A stretch of DNA of 57,771 nt from Alphaproteobacteria bacterium (lineage in GTDB: Bacteria; Pseudomonadota; Alphaproteobacteria; Rhizobiales; Xanthobacteraceae): positions 1-57,771 of the forward strand of contig WQYW01000011.1 of the NCBI GenBank assembly GCA_009781045.1. The letters run 5' to 3'. Numbering within the stretch: the stretch's first letter is position 1; each line of letters opens with the position of its first letter. The notes beneath the pieces were generated by a model. The model saw only the letters and a program-made list of their open reading frames with translations, searched no databases and had not been told where the DNA came from. Shown piece by piece: positions 1-8,894 of this stretch. The translations under genes and the position numbers were made by a program.

Positions 1-320
1 AGGTCCTTATACGCTTCGACCGCTTCCTGTGCATCGAGCGTCTTCGAAGATACGCTGGTGCGGATGACGTAGATTCCATCGAGGCGCTCCTCTTCCTCAA
101 TCTCCCGCAGACGCCGCTTCCAGAAAATCCTCCCATCCTCGATCTTCACCTTGAAGTGTTTGGCCATCCTTCTTCGGTAAAGGATCGCACCAACCGCTTT
201 GCCGATCTCAGCGGCCGTCTTGAGCGATTGAGGGCCCTTCCGATTGACCCTCGCCTCGATTCGCTTGAGATCGCGCTCGGTCGCGTCGAGCAATTCATTG
301 CGGTTATATTCGGATGGAAG
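1..320 (-). pseudogene. IS1634-family (IS4 superfamily) transposase fragment, cut by the left window edge
   Basis: Reading the minus strand from about 320 down to 1 gives an uninterrupted frame. It contains AAEIGKAVGAIL, then a KHFKVKIEDG segment, then LDGIYVIRTSVSSKTLDAQE and a final AVEAYKD, the order seen in the C-terminal half of IS1634-type transposases just before the YREWW-like region. The last catalytic Glu and the C-terminus lie beyond the left edge. Upstream of about 320 the frame stays open but no longer resembles a transposase, and the N-terminal half (DDE Asp residues) is absent. I therefore call it a 5'-truncated remnant. An intact copy with unusual divergence cannot be excluded because the element runs off the window. 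Confidence 0.7.
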
Positions 321-949
321 GACCCGCGGACGGGAAGCACGTGAACGAGCGGGATGGGAGGGCAGGTGCACCGGATTCGGGTTCCCTATTGGCGCGGCAG
401 CTGTCGCAAGGGGCGGCGAAGCTGTGGAAGATGACACTGGTGATGGCACCAATGGCCTTGTCGATGCCGGTCTGATGCGGCACCACGGCAAAGGCAAAGG
501 TTTGCAGGCACAACAACCAACAACTGGAATATTCGAAACTGCTGCAAGTAGACGATGTTTCGTCGTGCCTCCCTTACTCACTGCTGTGAGGGGCAGGATC
601 CGCCGCGCGGCCCGCTTGTTCGGACAAATCCAGCGATTCCAATGTGCTTGCAGCCCGCACAGCCGTCACCGGCAAAGCCGCCAGGGCGGAGGGGTTCGTC
701 AATACCACCAGTGAGTTTGGGCCTCCAGGACGTGGCTATCTGCCGGAACCATCGCCAAACAGACGTACAACGAGCTACTCATTCGAAAAACATGCAATAT
801 AGTGCAAATGGGGGTGAGTAATTACCTCTTTACCGTGCCAACATCTCGCTGCTGTGGTACAGCACTTTTTGTCCATTTCGAGGTGGTAAAGGAACGCCAT
901 TCCGTTCGATCCGCGGCCTTTCGTTTATCTGTTTTCACGGGGAGATTCA
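321..949. other. No recognisable gene (about 630 bp)
   Basis: Only short overlapping frames are present, none with a convincing start site or recognisable motif. The region lies between the transposase remnant and the spermidine-synthase-like gene. The AT-richer stretch from about 770 to 950 is the probable promoter region of that gene, but no -35/-10 pair can be assigned with confidence. Confidence 0.5.
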
Positions 950-952
950 TTG

Positions 953-3250
953 ATGGACCTGTCATTGGAATGCGGCGCTTCGCCGCTGTGGTCGGCGCGG
1001 CGTAATCAACTGGTGCTGGCGGCCTATACCGCCGCGATTTTTGTAAGCGCTCTGTTATTGTTCTCGGTGCAGCCTTTGTTTACCAAGATGGTGCTGCCGC
1101 AGCTTGGCGGATCGCCGGCAGTGTGGTCGGTGGCGATGGTGTTTTTCCAGTCATTGCTGCTCGCGGGTTATGTCTATGCCCATCTGCTGATGAAGATCCG
1201 CAATCGCGTGCTGCCGGTTGTAATCCATCTAATATTGCTCGTGGTGGCGTTCTCGACCCTGCCGCTCGGGATCGCGACGGCGTTCGGGGAGCCGCCGCAG
1301 TCGGGCTACGCGATCTGGCTGCTCGGGCTGTTCGCGGTATCGATCGGCTTGCCGTTCTTCGCGCTCTCTGCCAACAACCCGCTGTTGCAGGCCTGGTTCG
1401 TGCGCACCGGTCACAGCGCCGGGCGGGATCCCTATTTTCTCTATGCCTCGTCCAATATCGGCAGTTTCCTTGCTCTTCTGTCCTATCCGGTGCTGGTGGA
1501 ACCGCTGCTGGCGCTGCGCAGTCAGAACGGCCTGTGGAGTGGCGGTTTCGCCGTCCTGATCGTGCTGATTGCGAGCTGCGCGGTGCTGCTGTTACGATCG
1601 CCGGCGGCGGTGGCGCAGGAGCAGGCTGCGGAGGAGAACGCGGTGGCACCGTCATGGGGGTTGCGGGGGCGCTGGATCCTGCTGTCGGCAGTGCCGTCGG
1701 GGCTCCTGATCGCGGTGACGGCACATATCTCGGCGGATGTGGCGGCGGCACCGCTGTTGTGGGTGATGCCCCTGGCGCTCTATCTCCTGACCTGGGTGCT
1801 GGTGTTTCAGTCACGCCCGCTGCTCGGCCACAAGCTGATGTTGGCGCTGCAGCCGATCGCTATCGTCGGCACGATCGCAATGTTTGACTATAGCGGCGCG
1901 CGGCCCATCCTGGTGACCCTCAGCAGCCACCTGCTGTGCTTCTTCGTGCTGGCGATGGGCTGTCATGGCGAACTGGCGCGCACACGTCCCGCCGCGAAAT
2001 ATCTCACCGGCTTTTACGTGGCGCTGTCCTTTGGTGGCATGGTCGGTGGGCTGTTTGCCGGTCTGGTTGCCCCGTTCGTGTTCTCCTGGGTGGCGGAATA
2101 TCCGATCCTGATCGCGCTCGTGGTGTTGTGCAATCCGAAGGAGGTGCTGCGTCAGGATGGCTGGTGGCGATGGTATTGGGCGGTCCTGGCCGTGATTGCG
2201 GTGCTCGTGTTCGTGCCGGTGCTGTTGCCGGAGCAGCAGATCTCGACCGGATCGCATATGCTGGGTGATTTCTCGGTGTGGCTGCGCGACAGCCATGTCG
2301 GGGTTGCGACAGCGGTGGGAATGTTCGGTGCGGCGGCGATGCTGCTGGGCCTTGGTCGCTGGAAATATTTTGCCGCAGTTGCGGTGGCGTTGGCGCTGGT
2401 TGTCGTCCATGCCAATGACAGTGTGGAGACGGCACGCAGTTTCTTCGGTGTCCACAAGATCCTCAAGAGCGATGATGGCCGCTTCCACGTGCTGGCGCAC
2501 GGCACCACGGTCCATGGTGCCGAGCGGGTGCTCAATAATGATGGTTCGCCGGTTGTTGGTCGTCCGGAGCTGATCAGCTATTATCACAAGGATGGTGGCA
2601 TCGGTCAGGTGATCACAGCGATTCGCGCACGCAAAGGTGCCCCGCTCAAGGTCGCGGTGATTGGCCTCGGGGCCGGCACGCTGGTGTGTGCGGCGGCTCC
2701 GGGCGAGGACTGGCGGTTTTTCGAGATTGACCAGTCCATGGTCGCCACCGCGCGCAACCCGAAATATTTCCACTTCATCTCGGCCTGTGCGCCCGACCTC
2801 CAGCCGGTGATCGGCGATGCAAGGTTGACTTTTGCCAAGGAAGCCGAAGGCGTCTACGACCTGGTCATCGTCGACGCCTATTCGTCGGACGCCATTCCAA
2901 TTCACCTCGCTACCGCCGAGGCGATGAAAATCTACAAGGACAAGCTTGCTCCCGACGGGGTGGTAATGATGCATGTCTCCAACCGCCATCTCGATCTCGA
3001 GCCCGTGGTGGTCGGCATCGCCGGCGCCAACGGTCTGCGCAGCTGGGCCTACAAAGGCGATACCCGGACCGAAGAGGAGCCCTATATCTATGACACCCGT
3101 GTGGTGGTGTCGGCCCGGACGGACGCCGATGTGGGCGGGCTTGCCTCCTCGCCGCATTGGACGGAAATGAAACCGGATCCGGCCTTGCGGGTGTGGACCG
3201 ACGACTATTCCAATATTCTGGGAGCGATCTATCGCCGTCTGCGCGGATAG
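953..3250 (+). CDS. Membrane-bound fused spermidine synthase-like protein
   Basis: The N-terminal two thirds are a string of about ten to twelve hydrophobic helices (from TAAIFVSALLLFSVQPLF onwards). The C-terminal third is a Rossmann-type polyamine synthase fold with VIGLGAGTLVCAAAPG (SAM/dcSAM-binding loop), FFEID and VIGDARL, then DLVIVDAYSSDAIP. Such fusions are annotated as fused MFS/spermidine synthase and their substrate is generally unknown; aminopropyl transfer is an inference. A TTG directly precedes the ATG, but the ATG at 953 is preferred because GGGGAG lies eight bases upstream. At 765 residues it is typical for the fused family. No neighbouring gene is in the same operon. Confidence 0.85.
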   Translation: MDLSLECGASPLWSARRNQLVLAAYTAAIFVSALLLFSVQPLFTKMVLPQLGGSPAVWSVAMVFFQSLLLAGYVYAHLLMKIRNRVLPVVIHLILLVVAFSTLPLGIATAFGEPPQSGYAIWLLGLFAVSIGLPFFALSANNPLLQAWFVRTGHSAGRDPYFLYASSNIGSFLALLSYPVLVEPLLALRSQNGLWSGGFAVLIVLIASCAVLLLRSPAAVAQEQAAEENAVAPSWGLRGRWILLSAVPSGLLIAVTAHISADVAAAPLLWVMPLALYLLTWVLVFQSRPLLGHKLMLALQPIAIVGTIAMFDYSGARPILVTLSSHLLCFFVLAMGCHGELARTRPAAKYLTGFYVALSFGGMVGGLFAGLVAPFVFSWVAEYPILIALVVLCNPKEVLRQDGWWRWYWAVLAVIAVLVFVPVLLPEQQISTGSHMLGDFSVWLRDSHVGVATAVGMFGAAAMLLGLGRWKYFAAVAVALALVVVHANDSVETARSFFGVHKILKSDDGRFHVLAHGTTVHGAERVLNNDGSPVVGRPELISYYHKDGGIGQVITAIRARKGAPLKVAVIGLGAGTLVCAAAPGEDWRFFEIDQSMVATARNPKYFHFISACAPDLQPVIGDARLTFAKEAEGVYDLVIVDAYSSDAIPIHLATAEAMKIYKDKLAPDGVVMMHVSNRHLDLEPVVVGIAGANGLRSWAYKGDTRTEEEPYIYDTRVVVSARTDADVGGLASSPHWTEMKPDPALRVWTDDYSNILGAIYRRLRG

Positions 3251-3609
3251 GGTAGAGGTTGTCGGCTTGCGGTGTCGAGGCTTTCACAGCAGCAAACAGG
3301 CGCTGGGCCCCGACACTGCTTTTTCAGGAAGAAGGCGACTGGCCTGTTTTTGCGGAATTCTGTTGCTGGCATGACCGGAAGACCCCGAAGACAGAAGATC
3401 ATCCTCTCGGCACATCGGCGCGATCGTGATCGGGGCTGTGTCGGGCACGCTGCTGCGCCGTTCTGAAGTTGGGGCGGAAGACGCAGATCTGGCCATAGAA
3501 GAAGTTATGACGGGCTGAGGTGATGATCATGCCGGGGGTGCTGCCTTCGATCGGAGGGGACACCTGGGAGGGTTGAGGCTGGATTGTTCACGCTGTGCAG
3601 TGGCCGGCG
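3251..3609. other. Convergent intergenic region without a gene
   Basis: This stretch lies between the 3' ends of the spermidine-synthase-like gene (plus) and the YadH-like permease (minus). No credible reading frame, tRNA or strong hairpin was found. Confidence 0.5.
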
Positions 3610-4377
3610 TCAGGTCTTGAGGCGGTAGCCGCTGCGCAGCATCCGCCCGACCAGGATCAGGCAGAGGAGGAAAAAGACCGACGTCATTGCCAGGCTGACC
3701 ATGGGGCTCACGTCGGCGGCAGCATCGCCATAGAAGCTCCAGCGGAACCCGGAAATCATGTAGACCACGGGATTGAACAGCGCCACGCTGTGCCATGGCG
3801 GGGGCAGGATGTTGATGGAATAGAAAGTGCCTCCGAGGAAGGTCAGCGGTGTTATCACAAGCATCGGGATCATCTGCAGTTTCTCGAAACTGTCAGCCCA
3901 GATTCCGATGATGAATCCGAAGAGGCTGAAGGTGGTTGCCGTCAGCGTCAGGAAGGTCAGCATCCAGAAGGGGTGTTCGATGTGGAGCGGCACGAAGAGG
4001 GCGGCGGTGGCGAGGATGAGGAAGGCCAGCACGATCGATTTGGTGGCGGCGGCCCCGACATAGCCGAGCACGATCTCGACGGAAGAGATCGGGGCCGAGA
4101 GGATTTCATAGATGGTGCCGATGAATTTCGGAAAATAGATGCCGAAGGAGGCGTTACTGAGGCTCTGGGTCAGCACCGAGAGCATGATCAGGCCGGGGAC
4201 GATGAAGCTGCCGTAGCTGACGCCTTCGACATTGTTGATACGCGAGCCGATGGCGGCCCCGAACACCACGAAATAGAGCGAGGTGGAGATCACGGGCGAG
4301 ACGACGCTCTGCATCAGCGTGCGCAGGGCGCGCGCCATTTCAAAGACATAGATGGCGCGGATGGCCCGGAAATTCAT
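3610..4377 (-). CDS. yadH: ABC-2 type transporter permease, YadH-like
   Basis: A 255-residue integral membrane protein with six predicted helices and the conserved [20 protein letters not shown] and [16 protein letters not shown] segments of the ABC-2 family (YadH, NodJ, DrrB group). Its length nearly equals that of E. coli YadH (256). The start codon overlaps the stop of the ATPase gene by ATGA, so the two are translationally coupled and form one exporter. The substrate is unknown for this family; the family link to drug and lipo-oligosaccharide export does not decide it. Confidence 0.88.
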   Translation of the reverse strand: MNFRAIRAIYVFEMARALRTLMQSVVSPVISTSLYFVVFGAAIGSRINNVEGVSYGSFIVPGLIMLSVLTQSLSNASFGIYFPKFIGTIYEILSAPISSVEIVLGYVGAAATKSIVLAFLILATAALFVPLHIEHPFWMLTFLTLTATTFSLFGFIIGIWADSFEKLQMIPMLVITPLTFLGGTFYSINILPPPWHSVALFNPVVYMISGFRWSFYGDAAADVSPMVSLAMTSVFFLLCLILVGRMLRSGYRLKT

Positions 4378-5300
4378 GAATTGGTGCTCACAAGATCGAC
4401 GAAGATGTCCTCAAGGGAGGACTGGGTGGTGTCGAGATCGATGAAGTGAAGACCCGCGGCACGCAGGTCGGTGAGCAGCCCGGTGATGCCGGTGTGGCTG
4501 CCTTTGGTATCGTAGTCATAGACCAGGAGACGGCCCTCGCCCTCGAGCGCAAGGCGGTAGTGGGCAAGCTGTTCGGGCACAGCGTCGACTTTTTCCTGCA
4601 GATGCAGGGTGAGATGTTTCCTGCCGAGTTTCTGCATCAATGTCGCCTTGTCCTCGACCAGAATGATGCGGCCCTTGTTGATGACCGCGATACGGTCGGC
4701 CATTTCTTCTGCTTCTTCGATGTAATGGGTGGTGAGGATGATGGTGACGCCGCGGCTTTTGAGATCGCGAACCACCTGCCACATGGCTTTCCGCAATTCG
4801 ACGTCGACGCCGGCGGTGGGCTCATCGAGGAAGAGGATCTGCGGCTCGTGGGAAAGCGCCTTGGCGATCATCACACGGCGTTTCATTCCGCCGGAGAGGG
4901 TGATGATTTTGTTGTCCTTTTTGGTCCACAGCGACAGATCGCGGAGCACCTTCCCGATATAGGCGTCATCACGCGGTCGCCCGAACAGGCCGCGGCTGAA
5001 GCTCGCGGTGGCGAACACCGTGTCGAAGGAATCGGTGTGCAGTTCCTGCGGCACCAGTCCGATCATCGCCCGCACCTTGCGGTAGGAGGCAGAAATCTCC
5101 TCGCCATCGACGCGGACCTCACCGCGGCTTGCCCGTGAGAGGCCGCAGATGATGTTGATCAGGGTGGTTTTGCCGGCGCCGTTGGGGCCGAGCAGGGCGA
5201 AGATCTCGCCGCGCCTTATGTCGAGGTTGATGTCTTCGAGCGCCGTGAAGCCGGAAGCGTAGGTCTTTGACAGGCGCGAAATCTGGATGATGGCGGACAT
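4374..5300 (-). CDS. yadG: ABC transporter ATP-binding protein, YadG-like
   Basis: 308 residues from the ATG at 5300, the same length as E. coli YadG. Walker A is GPNGAGKTT near residue 40, the signature is [19 protein letters not shown], Walker B is [12 protein letters not shown], and the switch His is in [16 protein letters not shown]. The frame is open 105 codons further upstream, but that extension is low-complexity and the domain starts at [14 protein letters not shown], so the internal ATG was chosen; no strong Shine-Dalgarno is visible. With the overlapping permease it makes a two-gene exporter operon transcribed toward 3.6 kb. Confidence 0.88.
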   Translation of the reverse strand: MSAIIQISRLSKTYASGFTALEDINLDIRRGEIFALLGPNGAGKTTLINIICGLSRASRGEVRVDGEEISASYRKVRAMIGLVPQELHTDSFDTVFATASFSRGLFGRPRDDAYIGKVLRDLSLWTKKDNKIITLSGGMKRRVMIAKALSHEPQILFLDEPTAGVDVELRKAMWQVVRDLKSRGVTIILTTHYIEEAEEMADRIAVINKGRIILVEDKATLMQKLGRKHLTLHLQEKVDAVPEQLAHYRLALEGEGRLLVYDYDTKGSHTGITGLLTDLRAAGLHFIDLDTTQSSLEDIFVDLVSTNS

Positions 5301-5461
5301 GGCAAGGGAGGTGGTTTTCGGGGATGCGATGTGGGCGAGGCGGCTTTGAGCGGCAAGAGGCGGAAATCGAGCCCCGCAGCAGGAGGAATGGTTCAAAGAT
5401 AGGAATGCGCAGCGCTCGGTGCAATCTGCGTCATCCCGCAGGCAGCGATGCGGGCGGAAAT

Positions 5462-6745
5462 TCAGGTGACGATGTAGCTTCCCAGTGTCGGCATCGCGCT
5501 CCAGCGGGTGGCGACATAATCGAAGAGCCAGCGTCCTTTGGCGCCGGTTCGGAAGGCCACGCGCTGGGTTGTCTGGGGAGCGATGGCGAGTGTGTCGAGC
5601 AGATACGGTTTCCAACCGTCGTCAAGCCGGTCGAGCAGACGAAAATGCTGGCCGTGGAGGTGAAAGACCTGGGGCAGCGGTGTGGGATTGGTCAGTGTCA
5701 GCACCACGGTGGTGGCGGATCGGACCTGGAAGGCAGGTTGGCGCAGGGCGATGGGATCGGTACTTCGGTCGGGCTCAAGCGCGATGGCAAAGCGCTGCGC
5801 GGCCCGGAGATCGAGCTGCGGCGGCAGGTCGGAGGGCAGGGCTGCGGCAGGTGGCAGTCGGTCGGACCGTCGCGCAGGTTCTGTGGTGACGAGGCGCGCA
5901 ATGGGCCGGGCGCTGGTGCCATCGTGGAGCAGAATGGCGGTGTTCGAGCCCGCTTCGGCTGTTCCATCGATGATGACGTCGCAGCGGCTGCCGGGTGCCA
6001 GAGTCAGCGTGCTGTTGCGGGCGGGGAAGGGCTCGGCGGGGTGGCTGTCGATGGCGATCACGGTGATGTCGCGCCCCTCGATCCGGATCGCGGCGATGTT
6101 GCGTGGAGAGAAATTGATGACACGCAGGCGCAGGCGTTCGTTGGCGGCGATGGTGAATTCCGGCAGGACCCTGCCGTTGACGGTATAGATTGCAGCAAGG
6201 TCGCCCTCCGCCGGAGGAACCTGCGCCATGCCATCATGCAGGTTCCAGTTCTCGATCAGGAAGAGCTGATCACGGTCTGCGATCGGCGCTGGAGTGGTTT
6301 CTTCAACGATGACGCCAAGCGGTTGCACCGGCTTTGCGATTTTGCCCGGGGACCACAGATCGATCAGCATGGTGCCGGCGTGGCGGAGCGTGACCGTGAA
6401 ATTGTCGCTGCCTCCCGGGGGTACCAGCCGGTCCGGGGTGGGTGCGCCATCCAGTCCACGCCAGATCGGTGCTGCGGCAATCGGCAGCTCGTTGTGAAAG
6501 CGGATATTGCAGCTGTCGCCAGGCTTGAGGCGAAGATCACGCGGCGGCAGAGTGGCAAGCTGCCAGATTGACGGAGCCGGCTGGAGGCCGGCTCCGTCAA
6601 GGGCTGCAACCCGAGCGCGGATGGTGATGTCGACAGAAGCGGGGGCCGCCGCGAGGCTGGCGGAGGGCGGAATCGCTGTTACGGCGAGGCCGGCTCCAAG
6701 CCCTGCCATGACCGCACGTCTGTTGGGGAGAAAAATCCGTGTCAT
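5462..6745 (-). CDS. Tat-exported multicopper-oxidase-fold protein with degenerate copper sites
   Basis: 427 residues starting [19 protein letters not shown], a twin-arginine-like N-terminus (NRRAVM) followed by a hydrophobic stretch ending SLAAAP. Three cupredoxin-like domains can be followed: RFHNELP, then [12 protein letters not shown], then [11 protein letters not shown] near residue 350, and a C-terminal [15 protein letters not shown]. In true multicopper oxidases these places read HxHG, HxH, HxxHxH and HCHxxxHxxxM. Here the first is IWRG, the second DLWS and the last DYVATRW, so the type 1 Cys and most type 2/3 His are missing; only HLHGQHF remains. It may be a structural, FtsP/SufI-like protein rather than an oxidase. 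Periplasmic location is inferred. Confidence 0.8.
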   Translation of the reverse strand: MTRIFLPNRRAVMAGLGAGLAVTAIPPSASLAAAPASVDITIRARVAALDGAGLQPAPSIWQLATLPPRDLRLKPGDSCNIRFHNELPIAAAPIWRGLDGAPTPDRLVPPGGSDNFTVTLRHAGTMLIDLWSPGKIAKPVQPLGVIVEETTPAPIADRDQLFLIENWNLHDGMAQVPPAEGDLAAIYTVNGRVLPEFTIAANERLRLRVINFSPRNIAAIRIEGRDITVIAIDSHPAEPFPARNSTLTLAPGSRCDVIIDGTAEAGSNTAILLHDGTSARPIARLVTTEPARRSDRLPPAAALPSDLPPQLDLRAAQRFAIALEPDRSTDPIALRQPAFQVRSATTVVLTLTNPTPLPQVFHLHGQHFRLLDRLDDGWKPYLLDTLAIAPQTTQRVAFRTGAKGRWLFDYVATRWSAMPTLGSYIVT

Positions 6746-7073
6746 CGGCCATGCCGCCCGTGTTTTTCGATTCTTGAATGTCTCATCATGAGCGGACTGG
6801 CGGCGCAGGCAAAGCCCCGAAATGGCGCGTCTGGTCGGGAAATTCGCGCAGACACGGCACTCGCGAGTCTGCATCGTTTTTGAAGAGTGACAGAAATTCA
6901 ATTGCTTGGAGGCCGGTTGCAGGGCCGCAGCAGGCTTCATAAGCCCGGTACGACAGGCTCCGATCGTTCATCTGAAGCGCAAAGCCCTTATTAAGCGGCT
7001 GGCCCTGCGATCAGACCTTCAAAAAACAAAAACCGCCAGCGGTCGTTTAGCGCGGCAGTCCGCTGTGCTCAGG
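6746..7073. other. Intergenic region, no supported gene
   Basis: This lies between the vapC remnant and the multicopper-oxidase-fold gene, both on the minus strand. A 61-codon minus-strand frame (6786-6971) is present but has no recognisable motif and only a poorly spaced AAGGG upstream, so it is not called. Confidence 0.4.
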
Positions 7074-7505
7074 TCATGGCAACGCCGGGCGGATGTCCGT
7101 TCGCGGGAAATCCTGCCCCTTGAACAGCCAAGGGACAGCCAAGGGACAGCCAAGGGTTCGTTGCTTTGGCCAATGCATAGGCGAAACAATCGCCAAAATT
7201 CAGCCCGGCAGGGTGTCGCCTGGTATCTCCCCTTGCTGAACCCGAAGAAGGCCTGGCGTGCCAGCACGCCCTGCTCGATCGTCACTGGCTCAATGACGAT
7301 GCCTGCACGCTGGAAGAAGGCTTCGAGCTGACGATTGCCGTTGGTGTGCGAGCTGGCTTTCGATCTTTCGATGACCATCGTGAGTTCGACATGATTTGCG
7401 ACGCTGATGCGACAGGTCTCGGCGGCCTGGATGCACGTGCGCGAAATCTGCGGCCTCCGCTTCGCGGTAAAGAATGGCGACCAGGGCGGAGGTGTCGATA
7501 ATCAT
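7074..7505 (-). pseudogene. vapC: VapC-family PIN-domain toxin, inactivated by three frameshifts
   Basis: The start MIIDTSALVAILYREAEAADFA carries the first PIN-domain Asp. Near 7440 the frame slips by one base; the next frame reads IQAAETCRISVANHVELTMV and continues MVIERSKASS to AFFGFSKGR. Near 7216 it slips again, after which LNFGDCFAYALAKATNPWL continues the fold with the catalytic GD. Three perfect copies of an 11-bp unit at 7124-7156 then break the frame a third time. Removing two copies restores LFKGQDFPRTDIRPALP and a stop at 7074. The ATGA overlap with vapB is typical of a toxin-antitoxin pair. The toxin should be non-functional unless these are sequencing errors. Confidence 0.85.
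7124..7156. repeat. 11-bp tandem repeat, three perfect copies, inside vapC
   Basis: The unit ACAGCCAAGGG occurs at 7124-7134, 7135-7145 and 7146-7156. A single copy would keep the vapC frame open; the two additional copies add 22 bp and shift it. Slipped-strand duplication is the likely origin. Confidence 0.95.
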
Positions 7506-7750
7506 TTCGGCAGGCCGTGCTCATCGTAGAGCAATTCGGCATAATCGGCATAAGGGCGCTTCAAAAGTGCTGCAGTGCGGTCGGCGATTGCCAGGAGTTC
7601 TTCGACGCTCCCGCGCTCCTGCGCCCGCTCACACCTGGCAAGCCTTTCCCGCAAGGCCTCAGTGACAACTTTGGTCATGCTTTCCCCGGTGGCAGCGGAA
7701 ATGGCCTTCGCCAGGCGGTAAGCTTCCGGATCCCTGATACGGAGGTTCAT
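7502..7750 (-). CDS. vapB: VapB-family antitoxin (ribbon-helix-helix type)
   Basis: An 82-residue protein beginning MNLRIRDPEAYRLAKAISAA, with a predicted N-terminal ribbon-helix-helix DNA-binding region (TGESMTKVVTEALRERLAR) and a C-terminal toxin-binding tail ending ELLYDEHGLPK. This matches the Rv0623/VapB-like antitoxin family of rhizobia. Its stop overlaps the vapC start by ATGA. The reading frame is intact although the partner toxin is broken, so it may persist as an orphan antitoxin and autorepressor. Binding its own promoter is established for the family, not seen here. Confidence 0.85.
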   Translation of the reverse strand: MNLRIRDPEAYRLAKAISAATGESMTKVVTEALRERLARCERAQERGSVEELLAIADRTAALLKRPYADYAELLYDEHGLPK

Positions 7751-7854
7751 TGCAGCGATTTCCTCAACCGTTCCAGATCGACGCCCCGATCCTCGTGTGC
7801 CTGAAACTTGTCCCCGGGTTGCGATCTTGAGTTTGGGAGCGAAGCAAAGCAGCC

Positions 7855-8000
7855 GAAGACTGGCACCGCGCCAGTCACGGCGTTGCCCTGGCCACCGTGG
7901 TGGAGACCTGGGGGGCCGGCGGGCTCAAGCCTTGCCATCAATGACCAGGGCGCCTTTCTCGGCTCGGTCTCGGGTGGCTGTGTCGGCCTGGGTACCCCCC
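7855..8000 (+). pseudogene. Remnant of an XdhC/CoxI-family gene
   Basis: The plus strand encodes GVALATVVETWGAGG around 7879-7923 and, in a shifted frame, SLAINDQGAFLGSVSGGCVG from about 7928 to 7990. Both pieces are characteristic of the N-terminal part of XdhC/CoxI-like proteins (molybdenum-hydroxylase maturation), where they are joined by a short SSPRPVGS-like linker. Here the linker is missing and the frame has shifted, and nothing upstream or downstream continues the gene. No molybdenum-enzyme genes occur in the window. Confidence 0.6.
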
Positions 8001-8221
8001 ATTGGCTTTGCGGGCGTGCGGCACTCCCGCAGGCGATTTCGTGGGCAGAAAAGACGCGAATTTTCTTCCCTTCTGTCATCGTGAGGCGGCAGCTTCAAGA
8101 ACGCAGGGATACCGGAATACCAGAGGCGGGATGGGGGCGAAAAGGGCCAAGGGTGTGAAATCCCCCCGACATGTCGGGTCTGTGGTAATTAATCCTGTAT
8201 TTTCAGATGGTGTGTGTTGTG

Positions 8222-8306
8222 TGGTGCGGGCGGAGGGACTTGAACCCCCACGACTTGCGTCACTGGAACCTAAATCCAGCGCGTCTGCCAGTTCCGCCAC
8301 GCCCGC
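8222..8306 (-). tRNA. tRNA-Leu (anticodon UAG)
   Basis: The minus strand folds as a class II tRNA of 85 nt. Acceptor GCGGGCG (8306 downwards) pairs with CGCCCGC, the anticodon stem is CTGGA/TCCAG with loop TTTAGGT (anticodon TAG), a variable arm follows, and the T-loop contains GGTTCAAGTC. The 3' CCA is encoded (8222-8224 read in reverse). UAG reads CUN leucine codons. Confidence 0.95.
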
Positions 8307-8894
8307 GAAAAATGCATCAGGACCTGCCGCTGTTTCCCCGCGGGCAGACAGGCATTTAAGCATGTGCCGACCTGGGCGCAGCAAAAAAATGGCAAAATGG
8401 TGACAAACCACCGTCATCCACATTGCTGCCTTGACCGCGGGCGGTTGCCGATTGCCGATTCGGCACCCCGGCACCGAGGGAGGTGGCGAAGATTGCCCAC
8501 ATCTTCGCCGGTCATCATCCTGCCCGGCATTGCGCAATGCGGGGCAGGACTGTATTGGGATGTCGAGCGAACTGCGCAAGGCCGGTTTCCGCCGGTTTCG
8601 GGAGTTTAAGAGGCCTCGAGCGCAGATAAAGGCGCAGCAGAGGGCACTGAAAATTGCCTGCTCAGGGCAAAAAAGTGTAGCAGAATCAACGCCGAAAATG
8701 TGAAACAGAGGCTTCATGGCCGCTTTCGCGACCGAAGCTTGCCGGATCACTGGAATTTCTGTTGTCTCATGGGCTATTCCCCTGGACAGACGGGTGTCAT
8801 AAATCGTGATCCTGGCGGGTGATCCACCGGCGCGACGCTTTTTTGGGATGCATCTGGCCCCGATGGGCCTCAAGGAACGAAAAGAAGATTGGAC
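8307..8894. other. tRNA-Leu/tig intergenic region with tandem palindromes
   Basis: No gene is supported. Two hairpins sit side by side: a 9-bp stem GGCGAAGAT/ATCTTCGCC (8485-8493 and 8501-8509), then a 30-nt near-perfect palindrome at 8519-8548 whose arms are CCTGCCC/GGGCAGG around the core GCATTGCGCAATGC. These may be a dispersed palindromic repeat. The rest, toward 8894, is the likely tig promoter region. Confidence 0.5.
8485..8548. repeat. Pair of adjacent palindromes between tRNA-Leu and tig
   Basis: Stem 1 is 8485-8493 with 8501-8509 (9 bp, 7-nt loop). Stem 2 is 8519-8525 with 8542-8548, enclosing a perfect 14-bp palindrome at 8527-8540. No T-run follows on either strand, so neither looks like a simple terminator. 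Confidence 0.7.

Noticed and set aside
3595..5138. Plus-strand frames opposite the YadG/YadH-like genes
   Set aside because: They are antisense to two genes with complete ABC motifs and ATGA coupling.
6786..6971. 61-codon minus-strand frame before the multicopper-oxidase-fold gene
   Set aside because: It is in operon position and not obviously random, but lacks a well-spaced ribosome-binding site and any recognisable family; left uncalled.
7747..8079. 110-codon minus-strand frame upstream of vapB
   Set aside because: The information in this stretch is on the plus strand (XdhC-like remnant); the minus frame has no motif.
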